Assembly (NCBI GenBank): GCA_015680685.1 | Contig: MNCI01003412.1 | Coordinates: forward strand, 276,824 to 340,823 | Length of the DNA: 64,000 nt | Source: Gnetum montanum | Lineage: Eukaryota; Streptophyta; Gnetopsida; Gnetales; Gnetaceae | Reading direction: 5' to 3' | Made by a program: the position numbers and the translations under genes | The notes under the pieces: generated by a model | Databases searched by the model: none | Seen by the model: only the letters and a program-made list of their open reading frames with translations | What the model was told of the DNA's origin: nothing | Shown here: positions 13,516-25,612 of the stretch, one piece after another | Layout of the letters: the number at the start of each line of letters is the position of its first letter | Position numbering within the stretch: the stretch's first letter is position 1

Positions 13516-13788
13516 AAGGTTTATGAAGCTAGAATCCCCACAGGTTTGATATATTCTATGTTTTATATTTTTAGTTTTTTATTTATGATTTTAGCTATTG
13601 CTCACTGATTGGTCATGTGTTTTTGTATTTCAAGAATCAAGAGACATTGGTAGCCCTAGTGATGAGGGTGGGAATGACCCAGCACATTCTCCTCCAGATG
13701 CCCCTCAGCAGCCTCTATCAACCTAGTCTAGCATGTTGGCTATATAATTTTGTTTTACTATTGATGGCTATTGTTAGCCAAGACTATG

Positions 13789-13812
13789 GTTATTATTATT
13801 ATTATTATTATT
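13789..13812 (+). repeat. (TTA)n microsatellite
   Basis: Eight units of TTA/ATT in a row, just after the stop of aORF copy 1. It gives rise to a spurious poly-isoleucine ORF. Confidence 0.9.
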
Positions 13813-13979
13813 GACATTTTTTTAACATTTTTTCTAGAGAATATGATCATGGCTATGTATGTTATGGACACTTTAAATTTAAATTTAAAATCTTGGTTTT
13901 CTTTTTGGCTATATATATTAATGATTGTAGCAAACATTGTAAATGTTTTGGACATTTTGAATGGTTAGGTTGACGTTTT

Positions 13980-14483
13980 GGTTATAACATTAAATGGCTA
14001 ATCGATGCAATAATAGGCTAAACAAAAAGAAGCATAATAATAAAAAATATGTTCACTAGTTTTAGGCCATGGTGGGCACAAGTTGTATTGTGTTCCTAGT
14101 TTAAGGCCATGGCAGGTCATGTTACCAGTTTAAAGTCTTAGCGAATTATGATGCTAGTTTAGAGTCTTAGCATACTATAATTTTGCTAATTTAAGGCCAT
14201 AGTAGGCCTTGATGCCAATTTAAGGGCATAGCAGGCCTTGGTGTATGATTATGTTTGTTAGTTTAAGGCCATGGTGGGTCATGTTGTAAAACAAACTTAT
14301 ATTTTTTTTTTGTGATTTTATGTTTTAAAGTTTTTAAGGCTTTTTTGATGTTTATAACATTAGAAAATTTTTAATAAATAAGTAAAAATGAAAAGTAGAA
14401 ACTTAAGCTACATGAATAAAGAATAAAACAAAGCACATAAAAAGGTATAACAAATTATGTTAGATGGCTATCGATGCATCTAG
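13980..14483 (-). repeat. T1 post-protease spacer with TTAAACTAG motif array
   Basis: Between 14060 and 14290 the minus strand carries about eight copies of a unit like CCTGCCATGGCCTTAAACTA, spaced roughly 25 to 45 bases. The T3 spacer at the same point (46480..46740) carries the same motif in the same sense. The stretch 14290..14480 is AT-rich with no gene. Confidence 0.7.
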
Positions 14484-17400
14484 TTATAAGGGCCTAAAGA
14501 GGTTAACGTGCACTTTAGTTGTGTAGATTCTTCCTAATATTTGAAAGATTAAAGAATGAGTAAGGTCTACTTTACACACGCTTATATTCACATCAACTGC
14601 ATTGATGATGTTAAAATGGATTTCATCCCATAACACATCTTGTTGCTTACCATGATCATCCTTGGATTGTTGCTTTCTTTTGGGTTGATGGACTTCATGG
14701 TTGGGAGCTTCCTTTTGAAGCTTCACTTCAGACCCCTACTCCATGTTCACATTGTTAATAGCTAGGGAAACCATACTATCATTGTGAATGATAATTTCAC
14801 CTCCCTCATAAGGAAGGTAAATTTCTTTATGTATGGATGAGAACACAGTTCATAATTAAGCTAACCATAGTCTTCCTAGAATAAGGTTGAATCTTGGTGT
14901 CTCCTCCACCACCAAGAAGTTGGAAAATGTGAGGAATTGTTCCTCTACCATAAAATCCAACAAGATAAACCCCTTGATGGAAACCCTTGATCCATTAAAG
15001 GATTTGAGAGCTATGGTTGATGTACGTTGTATCTACTCAGTTAGACCTAAACATTCAAAAATAGTGCATGGGATGACGTTAGTTGTGGCTCCATCATCAA
15101 CATGCACCTGATGCACTTTAAATTATCCTACCTATATGGTTATGAACAAAGGAGTCATAGTTACTTCATCATTTTGTGGATTAACCTTGATTTTGCTATT
15201 GCAAAATACTAAGGATATTGACTTCTCATCCCTTGGCGAGGGAAGAACCATCACTACATGGATGACTTCCTCATCAACTAGGATGTCCTCGCTAATAGAG
15301 ATGGAAGTCAGCATTTTGACTAATACCTCACAATGTGTGGTGGAAGTCATGATCAGGTCATACAAGCTTAAAGTTGTATTCTTTTGCTTAAGGAATTGTC
15401 TGACATGATCTATTGCACTAAGAAATTTTTTATTGTTGGCCATGAGTTTGTCACCCCATTTGTACTTTACTTCCTCCATGCACCTCGAAATGCGAACCTT
15501 GGCTTTAGGCTATGATTTTTGGGACTTTTCCTTGTTCTTCTGGCTATGGATTTTAGGGTCTTCCTATGTATTGTTGGTTGAAATGGGTTGAGAAGAGAAG
15601 GTCATGGATATAGCTGAAAGGGGAGTGGGCAACGATGGATCCACTTCCTTTCGTGCCTCCATCTACTTGTCACACTTGATGGAAGGCTTTTGCTTATGCT
15701 TCTTCCTTTGCTTGGTTGAGGTTTTCTTATTGTCAATCATTGGTTGTGAGGAAGAGGTAGTAGCATTAGCCACCACAGGAGGCCATTGTGTAGTTGGTTG
15801 GGTTGTTTTAGGTTGGGACACCCTAACAAGAAAATGTTTCCTTGGAGATTCTCATGATGGGACTCTTATGCCAAAGGGGGATCTTGAGATGGTGAAAGCT
15901 AAAGAAACCCTTTCCTTGCAAGGGGATACTCAAATCATGAATGGTTCTCTTGGGGATTTTTGATTGTCATCAATGTTGAATGCTAAAATAACATAAGAAT
16001 TTTCATTAACATTCTACAGGTCTTTATAGACCTACATTGATTGATTTTATGGCCGTACCAGGTTGGAAGCATCTAAGATGAGCTTCCCCTATTTATCATC
16101 TTTTGCAGGTCATCCTTCAACACAAGGTACAAGTCTATGTCATGACCTGGCAACTAGTGATAGTGGCAAAAACAATCTAGATGGAAGTACCTAGGTAGTT
16201 GTGGATCATCCTTTGTTGCTTAAGAGGGATATTTGGCTATTTCACATAGCTACTCATGTTTCTTTCAAGTGACTTCAATCATCTATTTTTATTGCATGCA
16301 ACTAGTCTTCAGCAGTTGGTCTAGCAACTTGGATAACTTTAGAGGTAAGATAGTGTACTTACTACAATATTTCCGCTCAAAATTTGGCCTAGTTGTAGTC
16401 AATGTAGTGGCCCTAGAGGTTGATGGTTGGTTATTGTAGTCATTAGTGGGGGCCTTAGGTGGGTTTGTCCTTGGCCTCTAGTTTGTGGTCTTTGCCTCCT
16501 TGGTCATAGTTTCTATGATCATATTGTTTTGTTTGTTCTTTTCTTTGTCTTTCTATGTATGTTCATTTTTATATGCTACATAGTTTGGATCCTAACTGGC
16601 CTCTACAACATCCTCTATATTATTGGTTTGAAAAAATGCTTGGGTAAGGGACCATGAGTCAAGATAGTAAAGTTTGGACTTGGTAAAGTCATTTACTACT
16701 CCCTTAAATATAGCTAGAAGATGTGCTTTAGCTATAGGTTCTAGTATTTTGTTCAGTAGCCCATTCACCATTGAATGAGCTTTTGCATGGGTTCTAAGGA
16801 TCCATGCTTGTCCTTCATGAGTTGGTCAAGTGTGGTGTTGGGTTTCAAGTTATACTTGAAGTGGTTGATAAACTAGGCTATCAAGTCTTATAAAGAGGAT
16901 TTGGATCCTCTAGGTGATGTGTTGTACTAATCAAGTGCTTTCCTAGTTGAGAACATAGGAAAAATCCTCATGATGGTATGAGGCCATGACTATAAGAGTA
17001 AGCACTTAGATCAAAAGGTTATAAGGTGAGCATTGGGATCACCTTCTCCATTGTATTTGCTAAATTGGGGAATAGGGACACCAAGAGGAAGTGTCTAGTG
17101 TAGGACCATAGGACTGATGGGATCATCTTGGTAGAAGTCCATAATCTTGATAATTTGTGAAGTAGAGGATTAAGCCTCTTCAACTCCTCCATCAGGTCTT
17201 GGATCATCTGGAAGGCTTGATCTAGATCTTGTAATGGCCCTGTTGGTTTTGGAAGCTATATATATGGTTGTGGTCTTTGTTTTGAGTCTTGTGGCCTTGC
17301 TATTGGTTGCAAAATGGAAGGAAGTGGTTGCATTATGATCATAGTTTGTGGGCCAAACAATGAAAAGGATGTCTATGCTAGTACTTTAGGTACAAACAAG

Positions 17401-17864
17401 ATAAAGGGGGTTTGTAACCCCTAAGTTTCTTAGGGTCCCATGGTGAACCCTATATGGATGGTCTATGGGCTAACGGTAGTAGCTACCATTGTCATTTGTT
17501 GATCTAACCTAGTTTGGGTAATAGGGGGCATCGAGAAGTAAAAGGTGATTGGCTACAACACTGATTGTGCTTGGTGTGCAACGATGGTTGGCATGGGTCC
17601 AAACATGGTTAGGTACAATGGGGATGAATGTGGTGGGACTTTTCTAGAGGAAGAGGCAAAGAAGATAGAGGTGGGCACTATGACCTTGGAGATCCCTTGT
17701 AGGAAAAGTTCCCCCACAAGGTTTCCAAGCTTAGAATCCATCCTAAATTCATTTTCCTCTTCTAGTTACCCCTTGGAGGTAGTCTTTTAGTTGTCTTCAT
17801 CAACCTTAATGAGAAGGGCTAAGACACTGGTGAAGATGTCATTGAGGGGTATTTGATTATAGGG
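14484..17864 (-). pseudogene. gag-pro: T1 gag-protease remnant, main part
   Basis: This is the larger part of the T1 gag-protease ORF; its N-terminal part is at 26457..26733, split off by N1. From N to C: a gag core (about 17207..16650); a zinc-knuckle-like stretch (about 16190..16060) ending in LVLKDDLQKMINRG, like FALKQDIQCMIDRG in T3; a basic region; a stretch with QKNTTLSLYDLIMTS (15370..15340), matching T2 and T3; and retropepsin from about 15110 to 14830. The protease active site reads HVDDGATTN, so the usual D-T/S-G triad is D-D-G. A tail like that of T3 ends at 14484. Many stops and frameshifts are present. Confidence 0.8.
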
Positions 17865-17869
17865 GGAGG
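17865..17869 (+). other. N1 target site duplication, left copy (GGAGG)
   Basis: GGAGG directly precedes the N1 left LTR and is repeated directly after the right LTR at 26452..26456. A perfect 5-bp duplication fixes both ends of N1. Confidence 0.9.
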
Positions 17870-18669
17870 TGATGAGTCACGAGGTACCCCTACACTCAAC
17901 CATACGAATACGAGCATCTCAGGTGCGATCCGGTCGAACTCCGTAGACAAACTAGTTGTGGTATCTAGACAGTTATTGTTAGGTCACAGTTCACTATCTT
18001 CCCATCTAGACTAGTGTTAACTTTTTCATGTATGGTTTATTCCAAAGTGAGATGTATGATGTGTTTCTATACTAATGCTACTCCTAGAGGCAATGGAAAA
18101 TATCTTTGATTAAGCTAAGAGGAAAGGGAGAGAGAATCTAAACTAGCTTAAGTGTGATGAGCATCCATTTCTTAATCATCCATACACATCTTGGACCTTG
18201 TGCATGACTACTACTAGGATTACCAAGCGTAGATCATAGGTACGCTACTGGGTTACCAAGTAGTCACACTTGAATGCTTGTGATTAAGTCGTACTCATTC
18301 TACGTTACTAGGAGATAAGGGTGAGAGATATTAACTACGAAAGTAGTAAATAATAATTAAATAAATAACTAATTAAACTAAGTGAATGCTATAATGATGA
18401 AGTAATCTTGATCTTTATTGTCGGTCATGTGCATGTCCAAGTATGTCACACTCAAATAAGGATGTCGTACAGTTACAATCACCACACTATGGGCATACAC
18501 TGGGAGAAAGGATTGAGAGGAAAAACTAACAGAAAGTCCCTACTATAATACTAAGAGCTAAAATCAAAACTTAACACTCAAAATTGATGCTTATTAGACC
18601 TATCTACCTCTTATTTATAAATGAGAAGACAGGCTGCGATATTGTGGTTAACTAAATGTCGACTCATCA
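17870..18669 (-). repeat. N1 3' LTR
   Basis: An 800-base LTR from TGATGAGT to ACTCATCA, closely matching 25613..26451. It lacks about 40 bases present in the other LTR near its distal end. On the minus strand CTCATTTATAAATAAGAGG (about 18606..18624) is a TATA-box candidate. Confidence 0.9.
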
Positions 18670-18690
18670 TACCCCCACGACTGAGTGAAA
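18670..18690 (-). other. N1 polypurine tract
   Basis: The minus strand reads CAGTCGTGGGGGTA directly before the 3' LTR start. It is short but in the required place. Confidence 0.65.
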
Positions 18691-19139
18691 ACTCATCCTC
18701 GAGTTACAGTGAGAACAAGCTCCATTGATTACACAGTGGATAGGTACAGGATTATTAGATGGTGAAAATGGGTTTATGCTACAGTGTGGAATCAAAACAA
18801 AATTGAGACATAACACAAAGAATTTTCTACAACTACAAAATTGGTGGAACTCATGTAGTTCCTAGTGGTGGTGGCTCCTCCATAGGTGCTTTCCCCTTGT
18901 CTTGTGCTCCAGGTCTTGGGACTTGATGGCGTTGAAGTATGACCTAGAGTTTCTTCTCTTTGGTCTAGGGATCTTATGTTGTCCATGCTAATGTTCCAAT
19001 GTTTGATGGAGTTGACACCTCCCATGGGCAAGGTAGTTGCAGAAACATTTGATTTGCCTTGACATACCAAGCTGCAAACACCCATCATTCCTCCTCATAG
19101 GCTCTAGCTTTATCTTTGTATTCTTAAAAATCCACAAAC

Positions 19140-21624
19140 TATCGAGCCAAATCCATTGTGCACCTTTTTATCCTTGGTAGCTTGCTTTCACCACCTCAAG
19201 TTTAGAATTTGCGATCTCCAATTTTTGCAATAACTTCTTGTGTTCCAAAAATTTTGTTTCATATTTGCTGATGGTGGTAGCTATCCATTGTTCAAGATCT
19301 ATCCTCAAGCACCTTGCTATTAACATGGAAAGGTTGGCATACCATAGGTTTGCTAACTCCATGTATTCTATCAGATCCTGAATCTACAGGTCCCGGTTCT
19401 TAACTTCCGCTTGGTGGGCTAACGCATATGTGTCCAATATGGCCCGCTAATCAGTGTGTTGAGCACTAATAGCATTGATGTAAGCCTTGGCCATATGGAT
19501 CTCCTTCTCAAGGATCTATTTGTACATCCCCACCTAGTCCCGGAAGTGCTCCTTTAGCTTTTCATACTGTTTAGCCTCATTTTTCCACGCACTGATTTCA
19601 ATAGCTATCTTTTGGCAAATGGCATGTACCTCCTCAATTGAGAGGGCTCGATTCTCCTTGGCTAAATGGTTCATGTCTTGGTTGACTCAGATGAATTGTT
19701 CTCGCAATTGATTTCATTTTTGTTTGAGAACATTCTTTTGCTTCTCTATAGAGGTCAACTGAAGGTTGTCGGTAATAAGTTGCTTGTTTTCCTCTTGTAA
19801 GGCCTTAAGTGCCTTGGTATGCACATGAGTTTGCACCTGTGCTACAGAGGCATCCCAAATAGCCTTCTCTTTTTCTTCTGCCACCTTTTTATTCTCTATT
19901 AGTAGTTTAGTTAGTTGCTCAGTTTTGAAACTGTCCAGTTGGTCTGTGTGAACAAATTACAAAGGGTCCTGCTGTGTTGCTTGTAGAGCTATGAGCTTCT
20001 CTTGTAATTTTTGCACCTCTACTTCAGCATGCTCAACCCTCACCTCTGTTAGCTTCCCCTTAGTTGAAATGAGGTCTAATTGAATTTCTGTAACATCTTG
20101 AGGGATGTCAAACAGAGACATCATTACTTGTCCTATTTGTAGCAATCTATCAAGTGCATCCTCATGTTCCGCAGGAGTCATTGAGGTTCCAGCCAAAGTT
20201 TGAGCATCCCGTGCTCTCGTGAGATCTATCGGTGGTACAATAGGTACATTGAATGATTCTTTAATGTGATCTGCAACCACTTCTGCGGTTCCCGTTGTAT
20301 CCTGGTGTTGCATGACCACCACTATGGCCCCTTCAGCAGTTTCTAATTGCACTTGGAAAGATGCAACGTTTGCCGAGATCTATTGTGACCAATTACTTTC
20401 CCCTCCTCCTGTATGGATGGACACCTCACCCCTTTCATGATCCAAAGAAACTATGGGTTTTATGGCATCGTCAATGATGCAGAAGAGATTTGCGTCATCA
20501 CAACTTCCCCAACTGACCGTCTTGGCGATGGCCCTAAGATGGCTCATCGATGGTCTATAATCTTGCAGTGACGGTGGTTGGTCTTGGCCCATGCTAGGCT
20601 TTGCTTCTTGTTGTTGGATGGGTCTCGTACTTGGAAGTTGGCTAGGCCCTGCAAGTTGAGTTACAGTCATATATTTTTTTCCTTGTTCTAGTCCTAGTGT
20701 CTCACTAGTGATTTTCCTTGCAGCTGGTGGCTTTAACAATTTAGCATATGAAGCATTCTGGGATTTTCAGAGGACATCATTAGTGTATCCTCTAATACCA
20801 GCATGTTGGCATAACTTCTTGATAAGACAAGGGAAGGGTAAGGCAAGCTTCCCTATCTTTCATTCCTCGAACTGCCTTAGGATCTCCATGAAATATAGAT
20901 GAGGCATGTTAGCATTGACCTTCCCAATCAGCATTGCACATCTCCTTACCACATATGTTGAAATCCTTTTTAGGCCCTTCATGGGGAAGAGGTGATATGT
21001 TCCAATTTTTAAATTGATCCTCTCTTCTATCTTCAAATCTCCAAATGTCTTATCTTTGCCATATGCCCTTTCCAACCAAACTCGTCATGCATTGAGGTCT
21101 GAACGGGTGGATAACTAAACAACTTTTGGCCTTGTATTCGGAAGGTTTAGTACTTTCAAAATGGCTTGCACAGAGAAATTAACTATGACACCACAATTGT
21201 TAACCGTGGTGCCTTCTTCTTTATTGTGCCAAAATTGGTATGTTTCCCCTAAGTACCAGGAACCTCTTTCAGAGAGGATAGGCCATAATAGGGACCTTGT
21301 CAGGTGATCCCTAACGGCCTCCGGAGCAAAATCTGCAAATGATCCAAAGTTTAACTCCACAATCACTGCAGTGAATGTGGACTTCTCATGAATGGCCTGA
21401 ACACAATCCTGGGACAATGTGAGATGTTGTCCCTATTCAGCTGCAGCAGCCACTCCTCCTTCTGCCAACCTTGATTGTATAGTAGCAAGGTCCTCTTGGT
21501 GGATACTAAATGATTGTTCCTCCTACTCTGCATGTTGTTTTGCAGGAACTTGTCCTTCACCTCTCCTAGGTCATTTGATCGCACCTTGAGTAGGACCTTC
21601 CTGTTGTCCACATTTTAGGGCCAT
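19140..21624 (-). pseudogene. N1 second ORF: long coiled-coil protein
   Basis: One frame stays open, apart from scattered stops, from ATG at 21624 for about 830 codons. Its N-terminal third has globular-looking text (ERGSWYLGETYQFWHNKEEG; INLKIGTYHLFPMKGLKRIS; MLIGKVNANMPHLYFMEILR; LPFPCLIKKLCQHAGIRGY). That pattern recalls the plant transposon-associated domain seen in accessory ORFs of Athila-like elements, at low confidence. The middle is rich in Q, P and S. The last half is strongly heptad-like and charged (for example EVEVQKLQEKLIALQATQQ; KYETKFLEHKKLLQKLEIAN), a long coiled coil. The frame changes near 19090 and similar text continues to about 18795. There is no enzyme motif. Confidence 0.6.
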
Positions 21625-23722
21625 CTGCAATCACACAGGGCCAATCATTAATAAAGTTGTTATCAAAGTTAGGTTATACCTTACTTCTTGTGTTAATAGA
21701 TTTACTTTATTTCCGTTTGATGTTAATTATTGGAAGAACATATCCTAAAAGATTATAATGTTGAGTCCTCTTTGCTTAGGTGGTTTCCAAATTTAATTTT
21801 TTGGTATAGCTACGGGGATGAAATTATTTTTGACACATTTTATTCTTAATTTTACAACTACTTACCCTTAAAGATGTCCTTCGGGTGATGATGAATTTCA
21901 AAAAATTTATGTGCTATTTAGCATGTGCCCCTCCCCAAAAACTAAGCTAAACACTCCGTGTTCAAGTAGGTTCAAACGGAACGAAAATCAAAGTACCAGC
22001 GAGCAAGTTATGGATATGAAAGCAAGGGACACACAATCGCGAGTCTTAGAGAGGAATTTGAAAAACTTCCCCTGCGTGAATAGTTGCAAATGATGTTGAT
22101 TAACACAGGGGGGGTCATGTATATATATTTTCATCGAAGTTAGGGCACTTAGAGAATGTATTGAATTTTTAATATCTTTTTGAAATTAAACAATGTAAAC
22201 TAAGGACATTTGGATGATTGTTAAAGGGTTCCAAGGTAATTCAATTATTTTTGAAGGCATAATGATATGTGGGTGGAATTGAGCAATAAGGCCTTGGGTG
22301 GTAGGTAAGAGAAAAAGGCCATGTAATGGTACATAGGAACATTGGAATGCAGAGGGATAGTAGTAGGAAAATAATGTCATGGAAAATAGGCTAAGGGTAA
22401 GAAATGGTGTGTGTGAGCTATGTCATAAGTGAAAATTACAAAAGATTACACAAGTGGGTCCTCCCCAAAGTAGGTTCCAACCTATAATACCCTTGTGTAA
22501 CCACACTTAAAAGTGTTTGTGGGCACTAGAAGGGTTAAATGTAATCCACATTGCTTCCACAAAACACACGCATGTGAATGTCACCAGAATGAGGTAAGAA
22601 TTCTATGCTATACAAGACACGAGCTACAATTACATGAACATTGAGATGAGATGAACTATAGAAGGGATTGTAGCGATTGGGACATGAGGTAACTTACCCA
22701 GGGCATAGTGAATCGTATGTGTAAAGCATGATTAATATGTCATTAACCTGTCATTCCAAGATCAGGACCAAGTCCATTCCTCTAATTAGTGACACCACAT
22801 TCTTTCATCCCATGATGAGCGACTATGAGAGTACCAGAACAACAAGGTGTATGATCACTTGGCATTTTGTTCAAGGGAGGAGTGATTTGGTTTTGTGGCA
22901 CTTCCTTTTTTTTTCTTTTTACTGAATCCAGAGAAGTTGCCAACCTTCAGGCATGGGTGCATGTCTTTCCAGTGGGACCCCCTAGAGTAGCATTGGATTT
23001 TTAAGTGCCCTTTTGATTACTCTTACTCCCATTCTTCATTAGATCTACAAGGATCTTAGTACAACCATGTTGCATGACAACTCCCACAAATGTTACCAAA
23101 GAGAATCTGCAAGTCCCCTTGATGTCACACCCTAATCATTCCCTCTTGGTCCATTCTTCTTCATTTTGGATACAATGAACAAAAAATTAATTTTAAGTTT
23201 TCAGAATGTCAAGGATATCACTGTATCCTCGAATAGAACCTCTTATTTGTAGAATGGATGAGTGGGTGTAATGGGCTCATTGTCCAAAGAATTGATCACT
23301 CGAGACTCGATAACATAGAACACACCTCAACCAATGAGCCACATGAGTGTTTTATTCATAGATGAGATTACTTATAAAGAAATAAAAAGACAAAAGGATA
23401 AAACAAGAAGTTGAAAAATGAAAAACTAGAAAAAAAAATTGTAAAATTAAAGAAAATAAAATGTAGTTATTAGTCCTACTTTTTATTAGAATGGGGGATA
23501 TCCCCCATGACCAAATGGTTGAGCATGACATGGATTAATAAACAAAAGATGAGGATCCTTGCATGTTGGAAATATTGGGACATGGTCATACTTACCCCAT
23601 CGAGTTTCACACACTTGATTATAGTAAGCATAGTGGGGAAATTTATAAGATGTAGTTTCTAGATAATGAGTTGACCCACTATTATAATTGGGACCATTAG
23701 ATGGTATGCAAGGATTAGGATG
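21625..23722. other. N1 region between gag and coiled-coil ORF
   Basis: About 2.1 kb without a supported gene. ORFs here are short and not conserved with anything else in the window. It takes the place where an autonomous relative would carry pol, so it may be the scar of pol loss. Confidence 0.5.
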
Positions 23723-25471
23723 TCATCCTCCATGGCTATATTCATTGGGTTGTATGGTTGTTGGAGTGTTAATTGGTGGCCCTAATGAAGTGACATGAGG
23801 TGTTGGGTTCGAAGGTAAGGGTACACCACAAGGTTGGACTTGTGTTGAGTTGGAGGATGCAGTGGCCTTGGAATTGTGTTGTCCCTTCCTAGGGTTATTT
23901 CTAAAGAACGGACTCCTTCTATGTTGCTGAAGTCTCTCACTACTATTGGAAATAGTAGCACAAGTAACGTTTAGGGGTTGTTGCTGTGGTGTAGACACCT
24001 TAGGAACAGTTGGTGGCAATGTAGAAGGAGGGAAAGGATGAGAATGTTGAAAATTAGGAGAAGTTTAAGGTGCACAAGGTAGAGGTTGTGTTGAGGACAT
24101 GGGCTGATAGTACCAAGGAGAATGATAATGCGGTGAGATAGACTATGTTGGCCCAGTTGGAGAAACAAGGTATTGGACTAGATAAGCATTTGGATTTGGA
24201 TGATATGAAGGGTGTTTCCAGTTTAGGGGTGGCTTCCCCCACGACTGCAATTGTTGCCACTATGGTCGAACATAGTATCTCTGTATGAACTCGGGATGTA
24301 ACGTGCTTCCCCAATTCTCATATAAATGTAATAGGATTGGGCATTGGCCCTTGGGGTGATCATACAGGAAAATGTTGCATTCATACGTGTGATTGGCAGT
24401 TGAGCTCTTATTTTCCTTATCCCTTCTTTCCAGTTGTCTACTGATACTTTGTCCTACTTCTTAGGTTGTCAAAAATCTATCTCCAATGATATTAGTATAT
24501 TCTCCACACTTTTTATGCGTCCATTCCAACATCTTATTAATCTTTGCCTCGACTTCCTCTAATGATTTTTGTACAAGAAAAGATGGTTCTTTCCCCTTGT
24601 GATTGGTTGATTTCTCCTTTTTGTGATTATGGACCCCTGTTAAGTTGAGATTTTGATCTCGTTGATGTTTTTCAACACTCTCCCATCTAGCCATTTCTCC
24701 TTCTTCTTTTGCTACCCACTTAATAATCTCTTGTAATTGATGGATTCATAGTTCATATAGTTGACCTTGGGCATACATCCCTAGGGCCTCTCTTGTTTCA
24801 TCACGAAGCCCATCAATGATATGGTACATTAGCCTTTCTTCGGATAACTCATGGCCTGGATAGTTGTTTAATAGTGCATAATATCTTTCTAAGGCCATGT
24901 CCAAGGGTTCATGTTGTGCTTGTTTCTACGCTTGGATTTGTTTCCTCAAGGCTGACACTCTTTCATAGGTTTGATATCTTTCGTTAAAGAGTTCTACCAT
25001 TGTTAGCCAATGTCGTATTGAATTTGGTTTTAACGATCTATTCCATACTTTTGCTTGGCCAATGAGTGTCATAGGGAAGAGCTTTAGTTTTTTCCAATCA
25101 TTATCAATGTTTTTCCATGCCTAGGCATCATAGAATGATTGTAAATGTTTATGCGAATCTAAGTCATAGCCTCTTGAGAAATTAGGGAAGTTATTTAAAT
25201 CGATCCTAGGTAGACGGCTCTCTTTACGATGCCTACGGGAGATTCAAACAGCCTCTTGTATTTGCATTAGGCTTGTAGTGGGTAGTAGGGGTTCATCATC
25301 ATCAGGTAGGTTATGCTTTCGGGTGTTGGGACAATGTTTCCTTCATTTATGTTTATAAGAAACCCCCACCTCGGGTTGTGTACTCCTATCTTCATTGTCA
25401 TATAGTTCGTTGGTTCTCCAATGAACTTCCTCACTAGGTGTGGCATTATTATAGTCTTGTAGGAGAGGCAT
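23723..25471 (-). pseudogene. gag: N1 gag
   Basis: Capsid-like structural protein of N1. One frame runs 583 codons from MPLLQDYNNA to HGG-stop with about nine in-frame stops, several of them CGA-to-TGA or CAG-to-TAG changes. The core (about 25210..24760) has LPRIDLNNFPNFSRGYDLDS, FPMTLIGQAKVWNRSL and GLRDETREALGMYAQGQLYE, which match the order of the retrotransposon gag domain (hydrophobic core, a K-W-long linker, then a G-L-x-x-x-T-R-E helix). It is followed by a basic stretch (HNHKKEKSTNHKGKEP) and a Pro/Ser/Gln-rich tail. I see no CCHC zinc knuckle. The ATG was chosen because it opens the conserved frame about 140 bases after the LTR. Confidence 0.75.
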
Positions 25472-25589
25472 GGTTGTGAAATTGTGTGTGAATTTATATG
25501 TTACTTTTTATAATTATTTTTTTCATAAAAGATATATCATTAAGTCCTTTACAACAACATTGTATGATATAACTATCTAGATAACTAGC

Positions 25590-25612
25590 TCCATTCCCGG
25601 AAATGGCGTCAA
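25590..25612 (-). other. N1 primer-binding site
   Basis: Directly inside the 5' LTR the minus strand reads TTGACGCCATTTCCGGGAAT. With one G-to-A change from TGGCGCCATTTCCGGGA it has the form of the tRNA-3'-end complement used by Athila-type plant elements. I do not assign the tRNA. Confidence 0.7.

Larger units (their letters stand above)
8425..13726 (+). pseudogene. T1 antisense extra ORF (aORF), multi-exon, copy 1
   Basis: It lies antisense to T1 between protease and RT, and a second copy sits in the same relative place in T0 (31678..36890). Likely exons: 8425..8552 (ends TTTGAG before GTAGG); 10127..about 10565; 10647..10919 (ends AGAAGAAAG before GTAAAT); 11041..12096 (after TTCCTTGCAAG; before GTATGC); 12194..about 12410; then exons from about 12733 to a stop at 13726. 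Exon 2 reads KPILIIVELVGILCYIGH, then GVREFLAYILQNFSMMLW, then LLPWASNL and LFQNSPSIVYHLP. That order resembles the FCP1/NIF family of HAD phosphatases, but the catalytic DxDx signature is gone. Later exons are rich in charged heptads (about 12830..13010). Several stops sit where copy 2 has a codon. Extra ORFs, sense or antisense, are known in Tat elements. The FCP1/NIF link is tentative and the rest is unrecognised. Confidence 0.6.

Noticed and set aside
13758-13968. ORFs with poly-isoleucine
   Set aside because: They come from the (TTA)n microsatellite.
4310-13980. An independent DNA transposon or gene inserted in T1
   Set aside because: I found no terminal inverted repeats or target duplication, and T0 has the same ORF and array in the same relative place, so it is part of the element family.
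21911-22925. Small ORFs between the two N1 genes
   Set aside because: Short, not conserved elsewhere in the window and without recognisable motifs.
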